Shown here in pieces: positions 35,198 to 47,375 of a stretch of DNA of 64,000 nt. The position numbers and the translations under genes are program-made. This DNA is from Apoda limacodes (lineage: Eukaryota; Arthropoda; Insecta; Lepidoptera; Limacodidae), in the NCBI GenBank assembly GCA_946406115.1, contig OX291543.1:29290815-29354814 (forward strand). Direction: 5' to 3'. The notes below the pieces were generated by a model that saw nothing but the letters and a program-made list of their open reading frames with translations, had not been told where the DNA came from and made no database searches. Position 1 is the first letter of the stretch. Each line of letters starts with the position of its first letter.

Positions 35198-38100
35198 GTG
35201 AGTACATGTCAATTCTACCGCGGTTTCTTCGACTACTTTATTATATATTTCGCTATCGTCAAGTTAAAGATATACGTAAAAAAATCTATTCCGATAGCTG
35301 TAGGTAACGCACAAGACACAAATTAATATATCAACTTACAATGAATTCTAATAATATTTAGTTGAATGTTTACAATTACTGAAAGTTTTCGGTTTTGTTT
35401 TTAGTAATGCACACTTCCGCGAGTCTGGCACTCAATGAGAGTTGGGACCCAGATGTAAGAGACGACATGGAAATGATGCTCAACAAAATTGTGCCAGAGG
35501 GCTTACCATACCGACATTCCTGTGAAGGTCCTGATGATATGGTGAGAAGGTTTTGTAATTCACATTTTATGTCTTACCTCTGTTGAATTGCTTACTTAAT
35601 ATTCAACCAGATATACCAATAAGTTTTTCCTGAGTACCATGCTGAGGAAGAGCTCTAACTCATGTATGTATGCCTTATAACCAAAGTGATTTTATGTTTT
35701 ACATTACTCTTTTTGTAATTATTATATTAAGACTATGTTCCAAAACCCGCCGAGTAATTATCACTCCGTAAAGTTGAAAAATCAACCCGTTTTGGAACGG
35801 GAGTTTGACAGTTAATTTTCTCACTGACAAGAGGGAATTTCAATCTTCTCTAGGGTGGTGAGAATTTAACTTGACAGTTGGAAAATTAACTTCCTTGATG
35901 CGATGTGGAATGCACCCTAATTGAACAATACTAAATATATTAATTAAATGTGTGTCATGTTTCAATAAAAACAACATATTCATAATAAAAGCATTTTTAT
36001 CAAGATATCTAAGATTTTTAGAAGTTCTTGTTTCATCACTCTATTCCTTTAATTTTTTTTACTACAACAATTTTTCTTGATACTGCTTTATCAATACTGC
36101 CATACCCAAGAAAAAAGTTTAAATAAAGCAATACACTTATTTTGCACCATATTTGGTTTAATTTTATACCAAAAAGTTGGAAAACTCTGTAAGATTATGG
36201 AAAATGCCACCCAAAACTTACTGTTTTTTTAGGAAAAAAAAGAAAGATACAGAGTTGCCACTTATAAAACCATAAATTGCTTTAGTGTAGTCACTACATA
36301 GAAACACTTTTATCATTTAACCTTCAGAACATGAATGTGTGCTACCCCTATAAACGGTACATGGATACACACTGTATATAAATGTAATAGAGTTCAAAGT
36401 TCTTTAGATTGTAATCTAAATGCACAAATGAGTGATAATTGCTATTGAACACAGTTCAAGCACATTCAGAATTCATTGAAAGAAAAACATTAAACATCCT
36501 ATTGTATATGTGAACTCTGTAAATTGAATTCAATGTGAAGTAGCAATTATCATTCTTCTTGTGGCAGGCTGATTTTGCACTTGCCACTCATACATGGTCA
36601 TCATTAGTCAGCTAGTGCAGCCAGCCTAGTTCCCTCCTGAAAATCTCAGCAAGTGACCAACATAGCAGCAGGCATCCTGAGTGTCTCTGGGGTCCCTATA
36701 TGTTCTGCCCTGTGGTCTTACACCTCTTCACAATGTAGCATCACATGAGATAGCATCTTTAGCACCCATACATACTCTGCAGAGGGAGCTGTCGGGGGAA
36801 CCTACAAGAAATAGATGTTGGTTAAGTGCAGTGGCCTATCATTTATTGTAATTATTTATTATGTACTGATATAATGAATATCCTGAACTATTGAACTACA
36901 GTGTAAACTCTTTATAATGATAAACTCTCTATAACGTAGAAAAGAGCACAATTTGGTTGGTTTACCTTAAAACCTACACATTGGTACACTCTTTATAGCA
37001 CAGCAGCCTTCTTCTCCTCCTCCTCCTTCTTTATTACGAAGCAATTTTTTCATCTTTCAGCACAGAAAATATTCATTATATTGTTTATGTTATCTTATCA
37101 GGTTACAAAAGATGCCTACTGAACCTTTGAGACCCGAAACTTCTGAGGTCTGAACAGCCGCCTTGCTTTTGTTATTGTTAATTGCCTTGAACATGTGCTT
37201 TGTTTCTTTTAAAATGATGTTCTTGAACTAAACACAACAGGTACCATTGGTATTATCAGTTGTAAACAAACTTGGAAACTGTTAACATGGCCAGTAAAAG
37301 ATACATATTAAAATTTATTGTGAATTTGGTAGTTTTTCTTTCTTCACTAATAAGGATAGCTCTCTATAATGATAAAAAATGCTTTGTCCCTTAAAAGAGC
37401 TTACACTGTATTGTTACACACACATTACATATATTTAAATAAAGATTGAGCTTCAAGTGTCTTATCTGTTGCCATTATCAATATCAAGCAAAAATGAGCA
37501 AAACTATCATGTTTGTTGTATGAGAGCCACCCTTAAATGTTGTTATAGCCGCAACAGAAATACATCATCTGGGAAATTTCAACAGTCTAACTTTCATGGT
37601 TTGTGAGATACAGCCTGGTGACAGGGGGACGAATGGCCAGCAGAGTCTTAAGTAATAGGGTCCCTTCTTCCTTCTTTTTAAAAGGAATTTATGAGCAGGG
37701 TCATAATGTTAGTTTACTTCACACCAGCTTACACCGCTTAAAATCTGTCATTTTGCAAGTCATTGAGGAGACTTTATGCCCTTTCTTGGCAGTATCATTG
37801 TTTCTTGGCCTATATGTGTATCATCCTCTTAAAACGGTCAGTAGTATTGGTGAACCTATACTTCTTATTTTTATTTAATGCATTCAATAGACCCTTTTTC
37901 CTGCAGTATTAAAACCCAATAATATTTTCTCATTGGCCGCTGGTTGATCCCTTCATATAGATATAAAATAAAATCGTGATTTATTGTTTATTTATTTATT
38001 ATTTGCACATGATCTTAAAATATTTAAGTTAGTCACTAATGTGATGTCACTGATTTTGATTTTTAGATTATACCAGTCCTTAATGTAACAAGTATAATGA

Positions 38101-39536
38101 CTTATATTAGTGAGTGTTCAATGGAAATACTTGTCCAATGCATTATAGATGTCATGAAGGTCCACCTACCTCATATGTTTAATAAAATCTAGTGTTAATG
38201 ATACATTTGCTATTAAGTATATATAATCTTCCAAAGCTTGTTTCTATTATGTGCTTTAGTGAGTTGCAAAGTTCTACTTGTTAACTACAAATTGGACTGT
38301 TAAACTAACGAGTCGACTATATTACGTCATCACAGAAACAATACACAAAAGAGTAATACATAATCATAAAATATTTGATACTGGTTAAGGTCGTAGGTAC
38401 CCATAAATAATATAAAATAAAGGACTTATTCATTGCGTCAAATAGTGATACCTACAAGGTGTACAACACATATTTTGCCAAATCTGACATTCCATCCCTA
38501 CTACAAATTATAAAGAGATTTGAACTTCGAAAAATATATATTTAATTACATGAAATATATGCGTTTATAAGATTTATGTACTATGTATAGAAGCGTATCA
38601 ACTACCTAGTTTATGCTCTAATTAATATACGATTTTTATTGTCTTCAGCCTGCCCATGTGAAGGCGTGCTTTCTGGGATCTTCTTTAACCATTCCAATCA
38701 CAGATGGCAAGTTAAATCTCGGCACATGGCAGGGAGTGTGGCTGTGCGAACATCGGAACCATGCAGGCAGCAGAAAGGTAAAATCTTATTTATTATAAGT
38801 TATGTTGAGATTTGAAAGTAATATTTCGATTCAAATGTTATATGTTGTAAGTATTTATGTTTATAAAATTTGGGCGCTGCTACAAATTACTGTAGTAGTA
38901 CTGAAATATGTCACATTTATCATATGACAGATTTATGTAAATAATTTTTTAAATTGTGATTATTTTGTACCTATTGTGTTTTGTTAACATCTACAGTAAC
39001 ATAAACAACGTGACTGTACCAAAGATAATAATCAGTTTAGCACTATAAGGCTAAGAGGTATGAAGATCTACAAAGACATTCAAATATGCCATTGAACATG
39101 TCTCACACTTTAATCACTGAAATTTATATATTCAACAATTTTAGTTTTTTACTAGTCCTAATAATTTTAATTCTTACATATCCGTAGTGACTAGTAACCG
39201 ATGTGCCATTATTTCGCAACTGTTTGGCATCATTCTGATTATAAATAGCACTTTGAAGGGAGCTGCAATAAAAAAAAAGGTTTTTAAATGTCAATTAATT
39301 GTTATTATTTATTTAAAAGTTCTTACCAAATTAGTTAATTATTAATCTTATCTTATTTATATCTTAGCAAAAAAAAATGTATTTATAGCTTTATTTTGTG
39401 GAACCTCATTTTTATAAATAAAATTATTTTATTTATTTATTTTATTAATTGTGGTCGACAGATTGTGGTAACGTTGTCGGGGTGCCCGCGCGACTCCCCG
39501 CTGTCCCCGGTGTCGGCCGCCTCGTGCTCCAGTTAG
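35041..39536 (+). CDS. UPF0047 (YjbQ-family) protein, 4 coding exons
   Basis: Exons 35041-35197, 35405-35541, 38649-38777 and 39462-39536 join in phase to 498 bases, 165 residues plus stop. Recognisable family blocks are IMHTSASLALNESWDPDVRD, YRHSCEGPDDM, ACFLGSSLTIPI, GKLNLGTWQGVWLCEHRNHA and SRKIVVTLSG. The SSLTIPI...GTWQ block agrees with the UPF0047 signature as I remember it. The family is a small single-domain beta fold; bacterial YjbQ has been reported to have weak thiamine-phosphate synthase activity, and the animal role is unknown. Conserved histidines (MHTS, HVKA, EHRNH) look like a metal or active site by family analogy. After the usual end at VVTLSG there is an extra 17-residue Ser/Pro/Cys tail from a GC-rich exon. 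Introns and the surrounding host genes argue for a resident gene, not contamination. Confidence 0.93.
35405..35541 (+). CDS. UPF0047 gene coding exon 2
   Basis: Acceptor tttttag precedes 35405, donor gtgaga follows 35541. Encodes IMHTSASLALNESWDP to CEGPDDM, ending between codons. Confidence 0.94.
35542..38648. other. UPF0047 gene intron 2
   Basis: A 3.1 kb intron. It holds a possible MITE at about 35720-35930 (starts GTTCCAAAACCCGCCGAG; ends not firmly matched), a LINE relic at 36550-36810, and at 37600-37680 a short fragment of the GGGTTCCGTA repeat (GTGACAGGGGGACGAATGG...AATAGGGTCCC). Nothing else was recognised. Confidence 0.5.
36550..36810 (-). pseudogene. Very decayed LINE ORF2 C-terminal relic
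   Basis: Minus-strand translation in mixed frames gives DSSLCRVCMGAKDAI and, in another frame, AEHIGTPETLRMPAAML. This resembles the Cys-rich end of R1/jockey-type LINE ORF2 (a CRxC segment followed by a HLGxPxSL block). Frameshifts prevent a single reading. Confidence 0.45.
38649..38777 (+). CDS. UPF0047 gene coding exon 3
   Basis: Acceptor gtcttcag, donor gtaaaa. Exactly 43 codons: PAHVKACFLGSSLTIPI to EHRNHAGSRK. Confidence 0.95.
39462..39536 (+). CDS. UPF0047 gene coding exon 4 (last)
   Basis: Acceptor gtcgacag precedes 39462. IVVTLSG completes the family domain and a non-conserved tail CPRDSPLSPVSAASCSS ends at TAG 39534-39536. The exon and following 60 bases are far more GC-rich than the flanks, including a G9 run. 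Confidence 0.88.
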   Translation: MVVTLSGCPRDSPLSPVSAASCSS

Positions 39537-42469
39537 GAGCGGGGGGGGGCTGCGACCCCCCACACCCAGTCCCACTCGCGACCTTCCTCCAAGAGCACTC
39601 GGAGGTAAACCAGAGAACACACCTTTTATATCCCAACATCTAACTTAAATGTTTACTCTTCAAACGACAATATATATATAAGATTAATATTCATATCGCT
39701 TTGCATGGCACTTTGGACTGACTCGATTTTAAAACTAAGCTTTAATAGTTTCCACATATATTTAGTGAATCAAATATATACTGGTATTGTGGTCTATAAT
39801 AGACGTCCCAGAAATGTAATGGGTGTTTTTAACTGTATAATATGTAATAGCAGTCATAGGAATTGATATATCTAAAATGTAACTGTAAATGTAGCTTTTT
39901 TAGGTCTGCATCAAAGTGCCATGCAAAGAGCGATCTGTTGAAAGTTATGTTCAGTTAATTGAACTGAACCATTGCGTTTGTACATAAGAAATATGTGCGG
40001 TTTTAATGTATACAATATAAATTGTTGTTTTGTTATTGAAACTTGTCAATATTTTATGTGTATAGATCGTGTGTCGGATGATCGTGTGAGGTTTCGCTTC
40101 GTAGGGTCTATCGTTGAAATCGTTAATAGCAAATAATTTTACCGTTTACTATAAATAGTTAAAATATAAAGTAAAATGATTTAAAATCTATTGAAAAATT
40201 TATCACACAGCACTCATACACGTATTTTCGAAGTCATCATGGAGACGCTGTATTTTTTTTAGCACCACGTTAGATATTTTAATGGGTATGAACATTCACT
40301 ATTACACTAATTTTGTATGTAACTGCATGTTTGATAGCAAACATTGTAAACTTAATGGCTGATTGTAGGTTTACATAGGTGTATGATAGGTCCCTTTTCT
40401 CTCCGTGTTAGCTTAGAAATTTACTACCAATAATGACTAATACCAATTAGTATGTGAGACATGTCGATAGCTTTAAATGTGTCGCACCCGTTGTATCAAC
40501 GGGTCCTCTAAGCTATTCAGTACCACTAGTATGTAGTTATATTATATCATTAATATTAAGATCATGTAAGTGCCTCGGATTTATGGGGTTGGTCATGGTT
40601 TGTTTTGAAATGTCTCTAAATTTAATTTTTAGATATTTTTATCTCCTTATTTGTTTTACTTTTTATTATATCTTGTAATTAAGTATAAACTTCGTAATTT
40701 AAGTTATCACACGCGATTGTTTTCAACATGTACATTCAATAATTTAATATGTAAGACATACACTAAATATGTTGTTTTTTATTTCGAAATGAATCCATAT
40801 GTGTATAGTTGTATGTCTTCCTATGTAAGTTCCATCATGTATTATGTAAATGTTGACTATAATAATATGTAAACTTATCGGTATTAGGGTATAAAAAGAT
40901 CATAATATCCGGCCACGTCTGTATAATTTAGACAGTGTATTAAAACTATTTTATGATAGAAAGCTCCTAAAATGGCGTTGCCATGCCATTATTATAGTCT
41001 ACAAAGAGTAAAAAAAAGTAGTTGGAGTCGTAGAAATTTATCAGTCAAGGTAATAAATAAACTAACTTAATACTACATGGTCTTATAGTTTTTTCCAAAG
41101 CATAACATTCCAATTGTTCTATTAAAAATGGTTTCATAAAAATTTGTGTTTAGCTTTGAATGTCCAATTTAACGCTTAAAGGCACAATTTTGAGGGTTAG
41201 TTAGGAGTTAATAATTTATAAATAGTAGGTTTATAGTCGAGCGGTGTTCACAGTAGGCTCGTTGGGATTGGTAAAATACATTGTTACGTTGGTGTGTCGA
41301 ACGCACAATATCTACCAGCGTCGGTCGCTGTTTTAATACCGCATTGTACAAAGTGTAGATGTCACGGACATACCCGGTTCTGTCTCAAGGACAACTTTAG
41401 GAGGCTTACTGTATGTTTATATTCTTAATATTTGATAGACACTATGTAACTCGATCATCATTGGTTCTTTGTTATAAACTTATTGAAACATTATTTTGTT
41501 TTATCATTTAATAATATTTAGCTTTCTAAAATTACCGTTTTACTTGTTTTTTTATTCATTTCTGTTTTTTTAAATGTTTTTCGTTTTTAATAAGGTTTTA
41601 GGGGATGGGCGGAAGTGTTGGTATTAAGTGCTTTTTATTAAATATGTAAGTATTTGTAAATATCCTTTGCTAAATTTATTGTGCATGTAAACTATTCATG
41701 TAAATACATACAATGGTTCATGTACGAATGTTTTAAACGCTATTTGTGTATGAATGCTATATATGCTTCTGCCATTGAATGATTCTTTAGTCTTAAAATA
41801 TTTTATTCATTCTATGTTTCAAACATAATTCATATGTATGTGTATGTATACGAGACAATTTCAAAAGAACTCTTGATTTTTTAAATTTAGCTTTGGATCT
41901 TTTTTGTTTTTTTTTATTTGTAAATGGAGTCAATACAATAAATATGAATAAATATAATCGGAATATGAATAGTTTTCTGGGAAAGTGGACAAATTCTATT
42001 CATGAAAAATGTTTTTATATTCACTATTTAGTAAAGATTAGGCACCAATATATGTATTGAATAACTTATGTTTTTATATATTTTTTTGTATGGGATGTAT
42101 GTATTTAAATATTTATATATGTAGAAGATTAAAAATGCCCATCTTAGGCTGTTCCACAACGAATATCAAGTAAATTAGTTTACCTTTGTGTCATTCCTAT
42201 GTTTTTAAATATATCAATCATTTCTTTTAAATGTTGCCAGTAAAATTGTATGCCAAAGTCACTCACAGCCAGGGGCATTAATCACCTATAGGTGATTATG
42301 CAGTGCCTACTTCTTTTAAAAATTAATGTAAATAACTACGATATATTATTAAATCTAAGAAAAAGTAACTACTTTACATTTTAATTACTATAATTTTTTT
42401 TGGTTTTAGAATTACATCTTATTATAACTTGACACAAAAAGTATGGACAGCGAACATTGTAATTTGTCC

Positions 42470-42785
42470 AAAAATAATAATTATTTTAGAAAACAACTTC
42501 TTAGACTGCTACATACCTATAGGTTGATTTTTTTGACGCGCAAATTTAGGAAAATCGGCAACTTCATGTCATAAAGGTGTTCCTTAGCTTCTATTGCTAA
42601 TCATGATTGTACGCATAGGATGTGTTTTTTACGCAACATTTAACAACAACTTCATAAGTTTGCGCAACGATCATAGTATTTTTTCCAAAAATAATGAAGA
42701 CTACTGCGTACCTGTTAGTGGTTTCTTAACGCGCAAATTAAACAAAATTGGCAACTTCGTGCCATAAGGTATTCACTTACCTTCT
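42470..42785 (+). repeat. Two diverged direct copies of a 100-130 base segment
   Basis: Copy 1 (42470-42600) and copy 2 (42690-42785) share ACGCGCAAATT, a TCGGCAACTTCATG/TTGGCAACTTCGTG segment and a CCATAAGGT/TCATAAAGGT segment in the same order. Confidence 0.6.
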
Positions 42786-43604
42786 ATTTGGTGCCTTGGT
42801 TGCACACAAAGGCTGTGTTTTTCTCGCAATTGTCATTACACTAATTGCACGGAATTTCGTGCTGTCTCTTTCTGTTCTGTAGAAAATCCATTGGCTATCC
42901 TGCTGTCAGTGCTACAGGTTCAATCTTCGGCCATAGATGAATCTGAATTGTAAAGTGTTTAACTTAAAGGACATCAATGTTCGCCCCTGGCAATGAAAAG
43001 ATTTTAATGTCTTTATTCATATGTGTATGTATTGCAATGTTTTTTTATAAATTAAGAATAAAAGTTCACTATTAAGAGCACTAATTTTTAGTATGTATTT
43101 ATTGCATAATTGCAAAAATCAGTAACATGATGTTATTGTATGATTAATGCAGATAAATATAATAAGGTTACCATATACACTGTTAAATTTTAATCGTTTT
43201 AATGCCGTGGATGGGTGGTGCACTTTACAAAGTACTATTCATCAACAACTTAATCTGGGTTATATCTCTTAAAATAAAAAAGATATGAAGTGATACTGTT
43301 ATATCCGCAAAATGCGTGTAAACAGTAGTAGCGCCCCGAGTTAGTAACCTACTTACCTACAGGTGATTGCCCGCTCAGCTGGTGTCAATTTGTTTGTTTT
43401 AAAAAAATTCAATGATTGCACATTTTCCTTCATACTTTTACGGGCTTAGGACCGTCGTAAATGCTTTGTTCCTAACTGGGCACACGCCTTGCGAATTGCC
43501 AATCAAATAAGATGTAGGGGCGGCCGGCTAAAAACGGGTGCCGCTGTGGAAGCTGGTCTGCTCTTGCAAACTTCTTTGTATTCTTAGTATTCGGTCATCG
43601 GTGT

Positions 43605-43785
43605 AGGATTTTAACGGCAACTCCTCAATTACTAAACGAATAATACTTGACGTTTTTAAGTAGCTTATGTCCTTTTCCGGGACTCAACACTATCTGCATG
43701 CCAAATTTCATCTTGATTGGTACAGTGATTTCACCGTGAAAAGGTAACGACAGATTTGCTTTCGCATTTATAATATTTATTATTA
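43605..43785 (-). repeat. Helitron-like repeat fragment
   Basis: CGGCAACTCCTCAATTACTA, TCCTTTTCCGGGACTCAACA and the end TTTCGCATTTATAATATT match the copies at 10668 and 17218. The CTAGT end is missing. Confidence 0.5.
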
Positions 43786-44104
43786 TATTATATTCATGGA
43801 TAGTATGGATAATTTTAAGTATATGTAAATATATGTAATATGATGCAAAAATATAATTATGATGGCGCTAATGCCACTAGTACTTTTAAATATCGGAATT
43901 CTCTTAAATATCTAAATTCCTTCACTACTCGATTACCGATATTTAACATTTACATGGTGCGCCCCCTATGCTGCATAAAAACAAAAAAAAAATTGACATG
44001 TTTGACTTTGTTTTTGGTAGCTTACTTACTTATTTTTTATTACCTATTGTATTGGTACATATTGTATACTCTTTAGCTAATTATCAAAGTATTGTATTAC
44101 TACT

Positions 44105-44210
44105 TTAGATGGAACATCTTGCCAGCTCTTTTTGGCAGAAATAAACATTGTTTACATTGTATTGACGATTCAAAAGTGTTCCTTCAGGTAATGGGCACCT
44201 GAAGGAATAT
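44105..44210 (+). repeat. LINE 3' fragment followed by an 11-base hairpin
   Basis: CTTGCCAGCTCTTTTTGGCAG and TTGACGATTCAAAAGTGTTC are typical of a lepidopteran LINE 3' UTR; the second segment recurs at 50420. At 44179-44207 a perfect stem (TTCCTTCAGGT and its complement, 7-base loop) follows. Confidence 0.5.
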
Positions 44211-45021
44211 AAAGGCAGCTGCCCCCCCTGCCTATACCTCACTACGCCCATGGTCATGTGTCATAATAGGGTCGGTCTCTTTGAATATTGACGTACCTAC
44301 TAATGGTTCGCGTCATTTTGTCACTCAAGCAAGAATTGATTTGAGTTAAAAATGTTATTATATTTTTCTATTTTTATCTTTACAAATCGATAGTGTTCTA
44401 TGCACCTGATCACCTGTCCACGGCATTAAAACGATGAAAATTTAACGGTGTATATTTGCAAACGGAGACAAATAATTCATGTTTTATTGATTTAGCTGTA
44501 TTATGTTACTATCAATATGTATTGTACAGTTCAAATACATGTTAGTATGATTCTTATCAGTTGTATGTATATTTTTAAGTGTTCACTTTTAAGTGGCAAC
44601 TCGCATTTGTCACAATAAAATTCATTATATAAAATATAACTTGTACAATATAAATATATAGATCCACAATTATGAAAGAGATTAAATATTTGCAAAAGTT
44701 ATGAGTTGTTTCTCTTAATTTTTTTCTAATATACAGTCGATTTACCCGTTGTTGAATTTAAGTTACAAATGAACATAACGTATTATGTATATTGCTCTTA
44801 TAAAACCTCTGTTATATATGTTCCTGTATCTGCAGTATTAAAGAGGACACCTATGGTGATTTATGTTTTTACTTTTCAGATCTCAGAACCTTACCTCTTA
44901 TACTTTAGATTTTATTGATATCTAAAAACCCCAATTTCGTCACTGACTCACTAATGATCATCAAAATTTTTATGGTTATCACCCTAAAAAATCACCCTAC
45001 ACCCTTTAAATTAGGGGATGG

Positions 45022-45051
45022 AAGTTTGTATGAGTTTTCTCATACAAACTT
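45022..45051. repeat. Perfect 13-base hairpin
   Basis: AAGTTTGTATGAG, loop TTTT, then CTCATACAAACTT. The flanking sequence resembles scattered lepidopteran repeats, so this is probably part of a mobile element. Confidence 0.6.
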
Positions 45052-45245
45052 AATTTCATGCTAGAGATCTGAAAATATACAAGACTTCTTATAACGAATA
45101 AAAAAATAAGGTTTTTTAAGAAAATCATTCCTCTATTCCAAAAATGTATATGGAGCTTTCGTCAGGTTTCAGAATATTACTACACTATAATACTTATATT
45201 ATGCGAAGAATATTACTATTATTCTAATATTGTTCGTTCGTTTCA

Positions 45246-45390
45246 CCCGGAAGACGTCCAATGCTGAACATAGGCCTCCCCATGTCTCCACAACGGCCGG
45301 TCCTAAGCCGGCCGCGTCTATCGGCTTCCTGCGGCTCTAACCAGGCCGTCTGTCCACCTGGTAGGAGGCGTTCCCACGCTTCTGTACGTG
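45246..45390 (-). pseudogene. RTE-like LINE ORF2 C-terminal relic
   Basis: Minus strand reads GTPPTRWTDGLVRAAGSR, stop, TRPA, stop, DRPLWRHGEAYVQHWTSSG, stop. This is the same C-terminal block as at 15370 and 29550. Two TAG codons interrupt it where Trp/Met and Gln are usual in relatives. Confidence 0.75.
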
Positions 45391-45780
45391 CAATTATGTA
45401 CCATAGATATGCAAGTTCAGTACTATCTATACATATAAAATGCTTTGTATGGATCAACGCACAGCCAAAACCGCTAATCGTAGACATCTGAAACTTGGAG
45501 GGTGTATTCCTTGTATGACGTAGGCATCCGATAAGAAAGGATTTTCCGGAATTCTACCCCTAAGGGGGTGTAAAAGGGAGGGTCACACAATAGTGTAGGC
45601 CCCGGTTGTTGTAAATTAAAAATCGTAATAAGCTTTATTAGAGATCGGACTTAGAAATCTGATGACATAGTAAAACAATCGACATAAGCAAATATATTTT
45701 TTTTAAAAGTTAACCCTTCAAAAAAAGAAAATATGAACAAAATAAAAAAAATTGGTTATAAGCAACTTACAAAAAGAAGT

Positions 45781-45860
45781 GAAATCCCACCAAAAACATT
45801 TTTATGTAAAATGTTGCCAAGACGAGACTATATGGCTCGCACTGTAAAAAGTTATCATAT
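45781..45860 (-). repeat. Repeat fragment, inverted partner of 50700-50775
   Basis: AATCCCACCAAAAACATTTT, GTTGCCAAGACGAGACTATA and GGCTCGCACTGTAAAAAG match the reverse complement of 50700-50775 with a few differences. The two copies flank the LINE at 45973-50264 in opposite orientation. Confidence 0.7.
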
Positions 45861-46161
45861 CTCATGTAGAGGATGGTGACCCCCCTATACAACCTAAGAA
45901 ACAATAGGCAATTGAAATATTACTTAAAATATTGATTTTTTTTTAAATCAAACTATTTACATAGCAAATCTTTTCATTCACGTACTTATTTCAACCAACG
46001 TCAGTCGTGTTGCTCGATATATTTTTTTTTTTTAGTTGTTAAGGTGCACAGTTAAGTGTCGCAAACAGTGTTTTCTGCTGTGTCACAGTTATAAAAAGTG
46101 CCGTACCAAGTCAGCTGTCTCTTTCTCGACAACGTGAGTTTATACAGCGTAAAAGAGCACA

Positions 46162-47193
46162 ATGATTCGGTCTCCAAACGAGTGTCGTCAATCGAATCCA
46201 GACCTTACTACTGATCAAGGAAATACACCTAAAATAACTCTTCGAAAACGAAAACGTTCTGAAAGCGACTTTCCTTTAGCAATTGAAAAGCTGGAACAGT
46301 CTTTTTCTACCCAAATAAGAAGCATAGTTACAGAATTGCGCTCGGAACTAACTATAAGCATCGCTAAAATAAATGAAAACATCAACTCCACTATTAAGAA
46401 CGAACTTTCAAATCTTACAACCGCCACATTGGAAATAAAAAAGGAAATCAGCGAACTTCGAGCTGAATATTCTAATTTACATCAGACTACAACAGACCTC
46501 AATTCTAAATATAATAAATTAGAGAGTGAAATGGCCTACTTAAAGGAGTCGGTTGAATTTCAGTCGAAAGAACAGGCTGATATGAAAAAGGCTATTGATG
46601 TCTTCAAGCTGTCGTCCACCAATAACCTATCCGACAATATCATGGATCTTCAACATAAAATTCATTCCATGGAACAGCAGGCACGTCAGAATAATCTTGA
46701 AATTTGTAATATTCCTGAAAAACGAGGCGAAAATTTGCTCACCCTAATGGAATTAATTGGATCTGCTATTAAGTGTCCAGTTGACCACCATAGTATTATT
46801 TCAATTCATCGCGTACCACATGCTCGGAATGAAGAAAATAACCGACCTAAAAACATCATAGTCAAACTGTGTTCCCGTACCTTGCGCGACAACGTAATCA
46901 GTGCATTTCGCCTGGCAAAGGGACTTAAGACGGACCAAATCAATATTACAAGCCCAACTCGTAACATATATATTAACGAACATCTTACATTGCATAATAA
47001 ACAATTGTTTCGACAAAGCCGTGAAGAAGCAAAAAAGTGCAGCTGCAAATACGTGTGGATTAAAAACGGTACAATATTGGCGCGAATGTCAGATACTTCA
47101 CCGATCTTCGCAATCAGGTCACATAATGATATTGTTAAATTTAGTAAAACAAGCCCCCAAGACCGCACACACACTAATACTCCCTCAACTTAG
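46162..47193 (+). CDS. LINE ORF1 protein (coiled coil plus FP25-like RNA-binding domain)
   Basis: 343 residues, uninterrupted. Residues 24-36 are basic (KITLRKRKRSESD). About 41-172 are heptad-rich and predicted coiled coil, the trimerisation type of LINE ORF1. From about 175 to 330 a domain begins RQNNLEICNIPEKRGENLL and includes ISIHRVPHARN, RPKNIIVKLCSRTLRDN, IYINEHLTLHNKQLFR and KYVWIKNGTILAR. This corresponds to the family named after baculovirus FP25 and shared with lepidopteran retroelement ORF1 proteins. By family analogy it binds element RNA and assembles the ribonucleoprotein. There are no CCHC knuckles. The ATG at 46162 gives the full basic N-terminus and lies about 160 bases into the element. 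Confidence 0.88.
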   Translation: MIRSPNECRQSNPDLTTDQGNTPKITLRKRKRSESDFPLAIEKLEQSFSTQIRSIVTELRSELTISIAKINENINSTIKNELSNLTTATLEIKKEISELRAEYSNLHQTTTDLNSKYNKLESEMAYLKESVEFQSKEQADMKKAIDVFKLSSTNNLSDNIMDLQHKIHSMEQQARQNNLEICNIPEKRGENLLTLMELIGSAIKCPVDHHSIISIHRVPHARNEENNRPKNIIVKLCSRTLRDNVISAFRLAKGLKTDQINITSPTRNIYINEHLTLHNKQLFRQSREEAKKCSCKYVWIKNGTILARMSDTSPIFAIRSHNDIVKFSKTSPQDRTHTNTPST

Positions 47194-47375
47194 CGTATAT
47201 TCGTCCAAACTCCTGTATATACCTATGAATATTTTTTGTCTAAGTGCTTTAATTATAACTGTAAAAATAATTTTAATAATCTCTATAACCTTTAATAATA
47301 TGCATAGTCAACTACCTACTATTTACCTTTCCGGCGCTGCCGGCTGCTACTCACAGTAAACATCACTTATTTAGT

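Larger units (their letters stand above)
39537..44100. other. Downstream region of the UPF0047 gene
   Basis: AT-rich. The 3' UTR must lie here, but no single polyadenylation signal stands out. Contents recognised: a diverged direct repeat at 42470-42785, the LINE-derived segment at 43545-43590 and a Helitron-like fragment at 43605-43785. Confidence 0.45.

Noticed and set aside
46806..47174. Minus-strand open frame of 122 codons inside the LINE
   Set aside because: Antisense shadow of ORF1, which has clear domain content on the plus strand.
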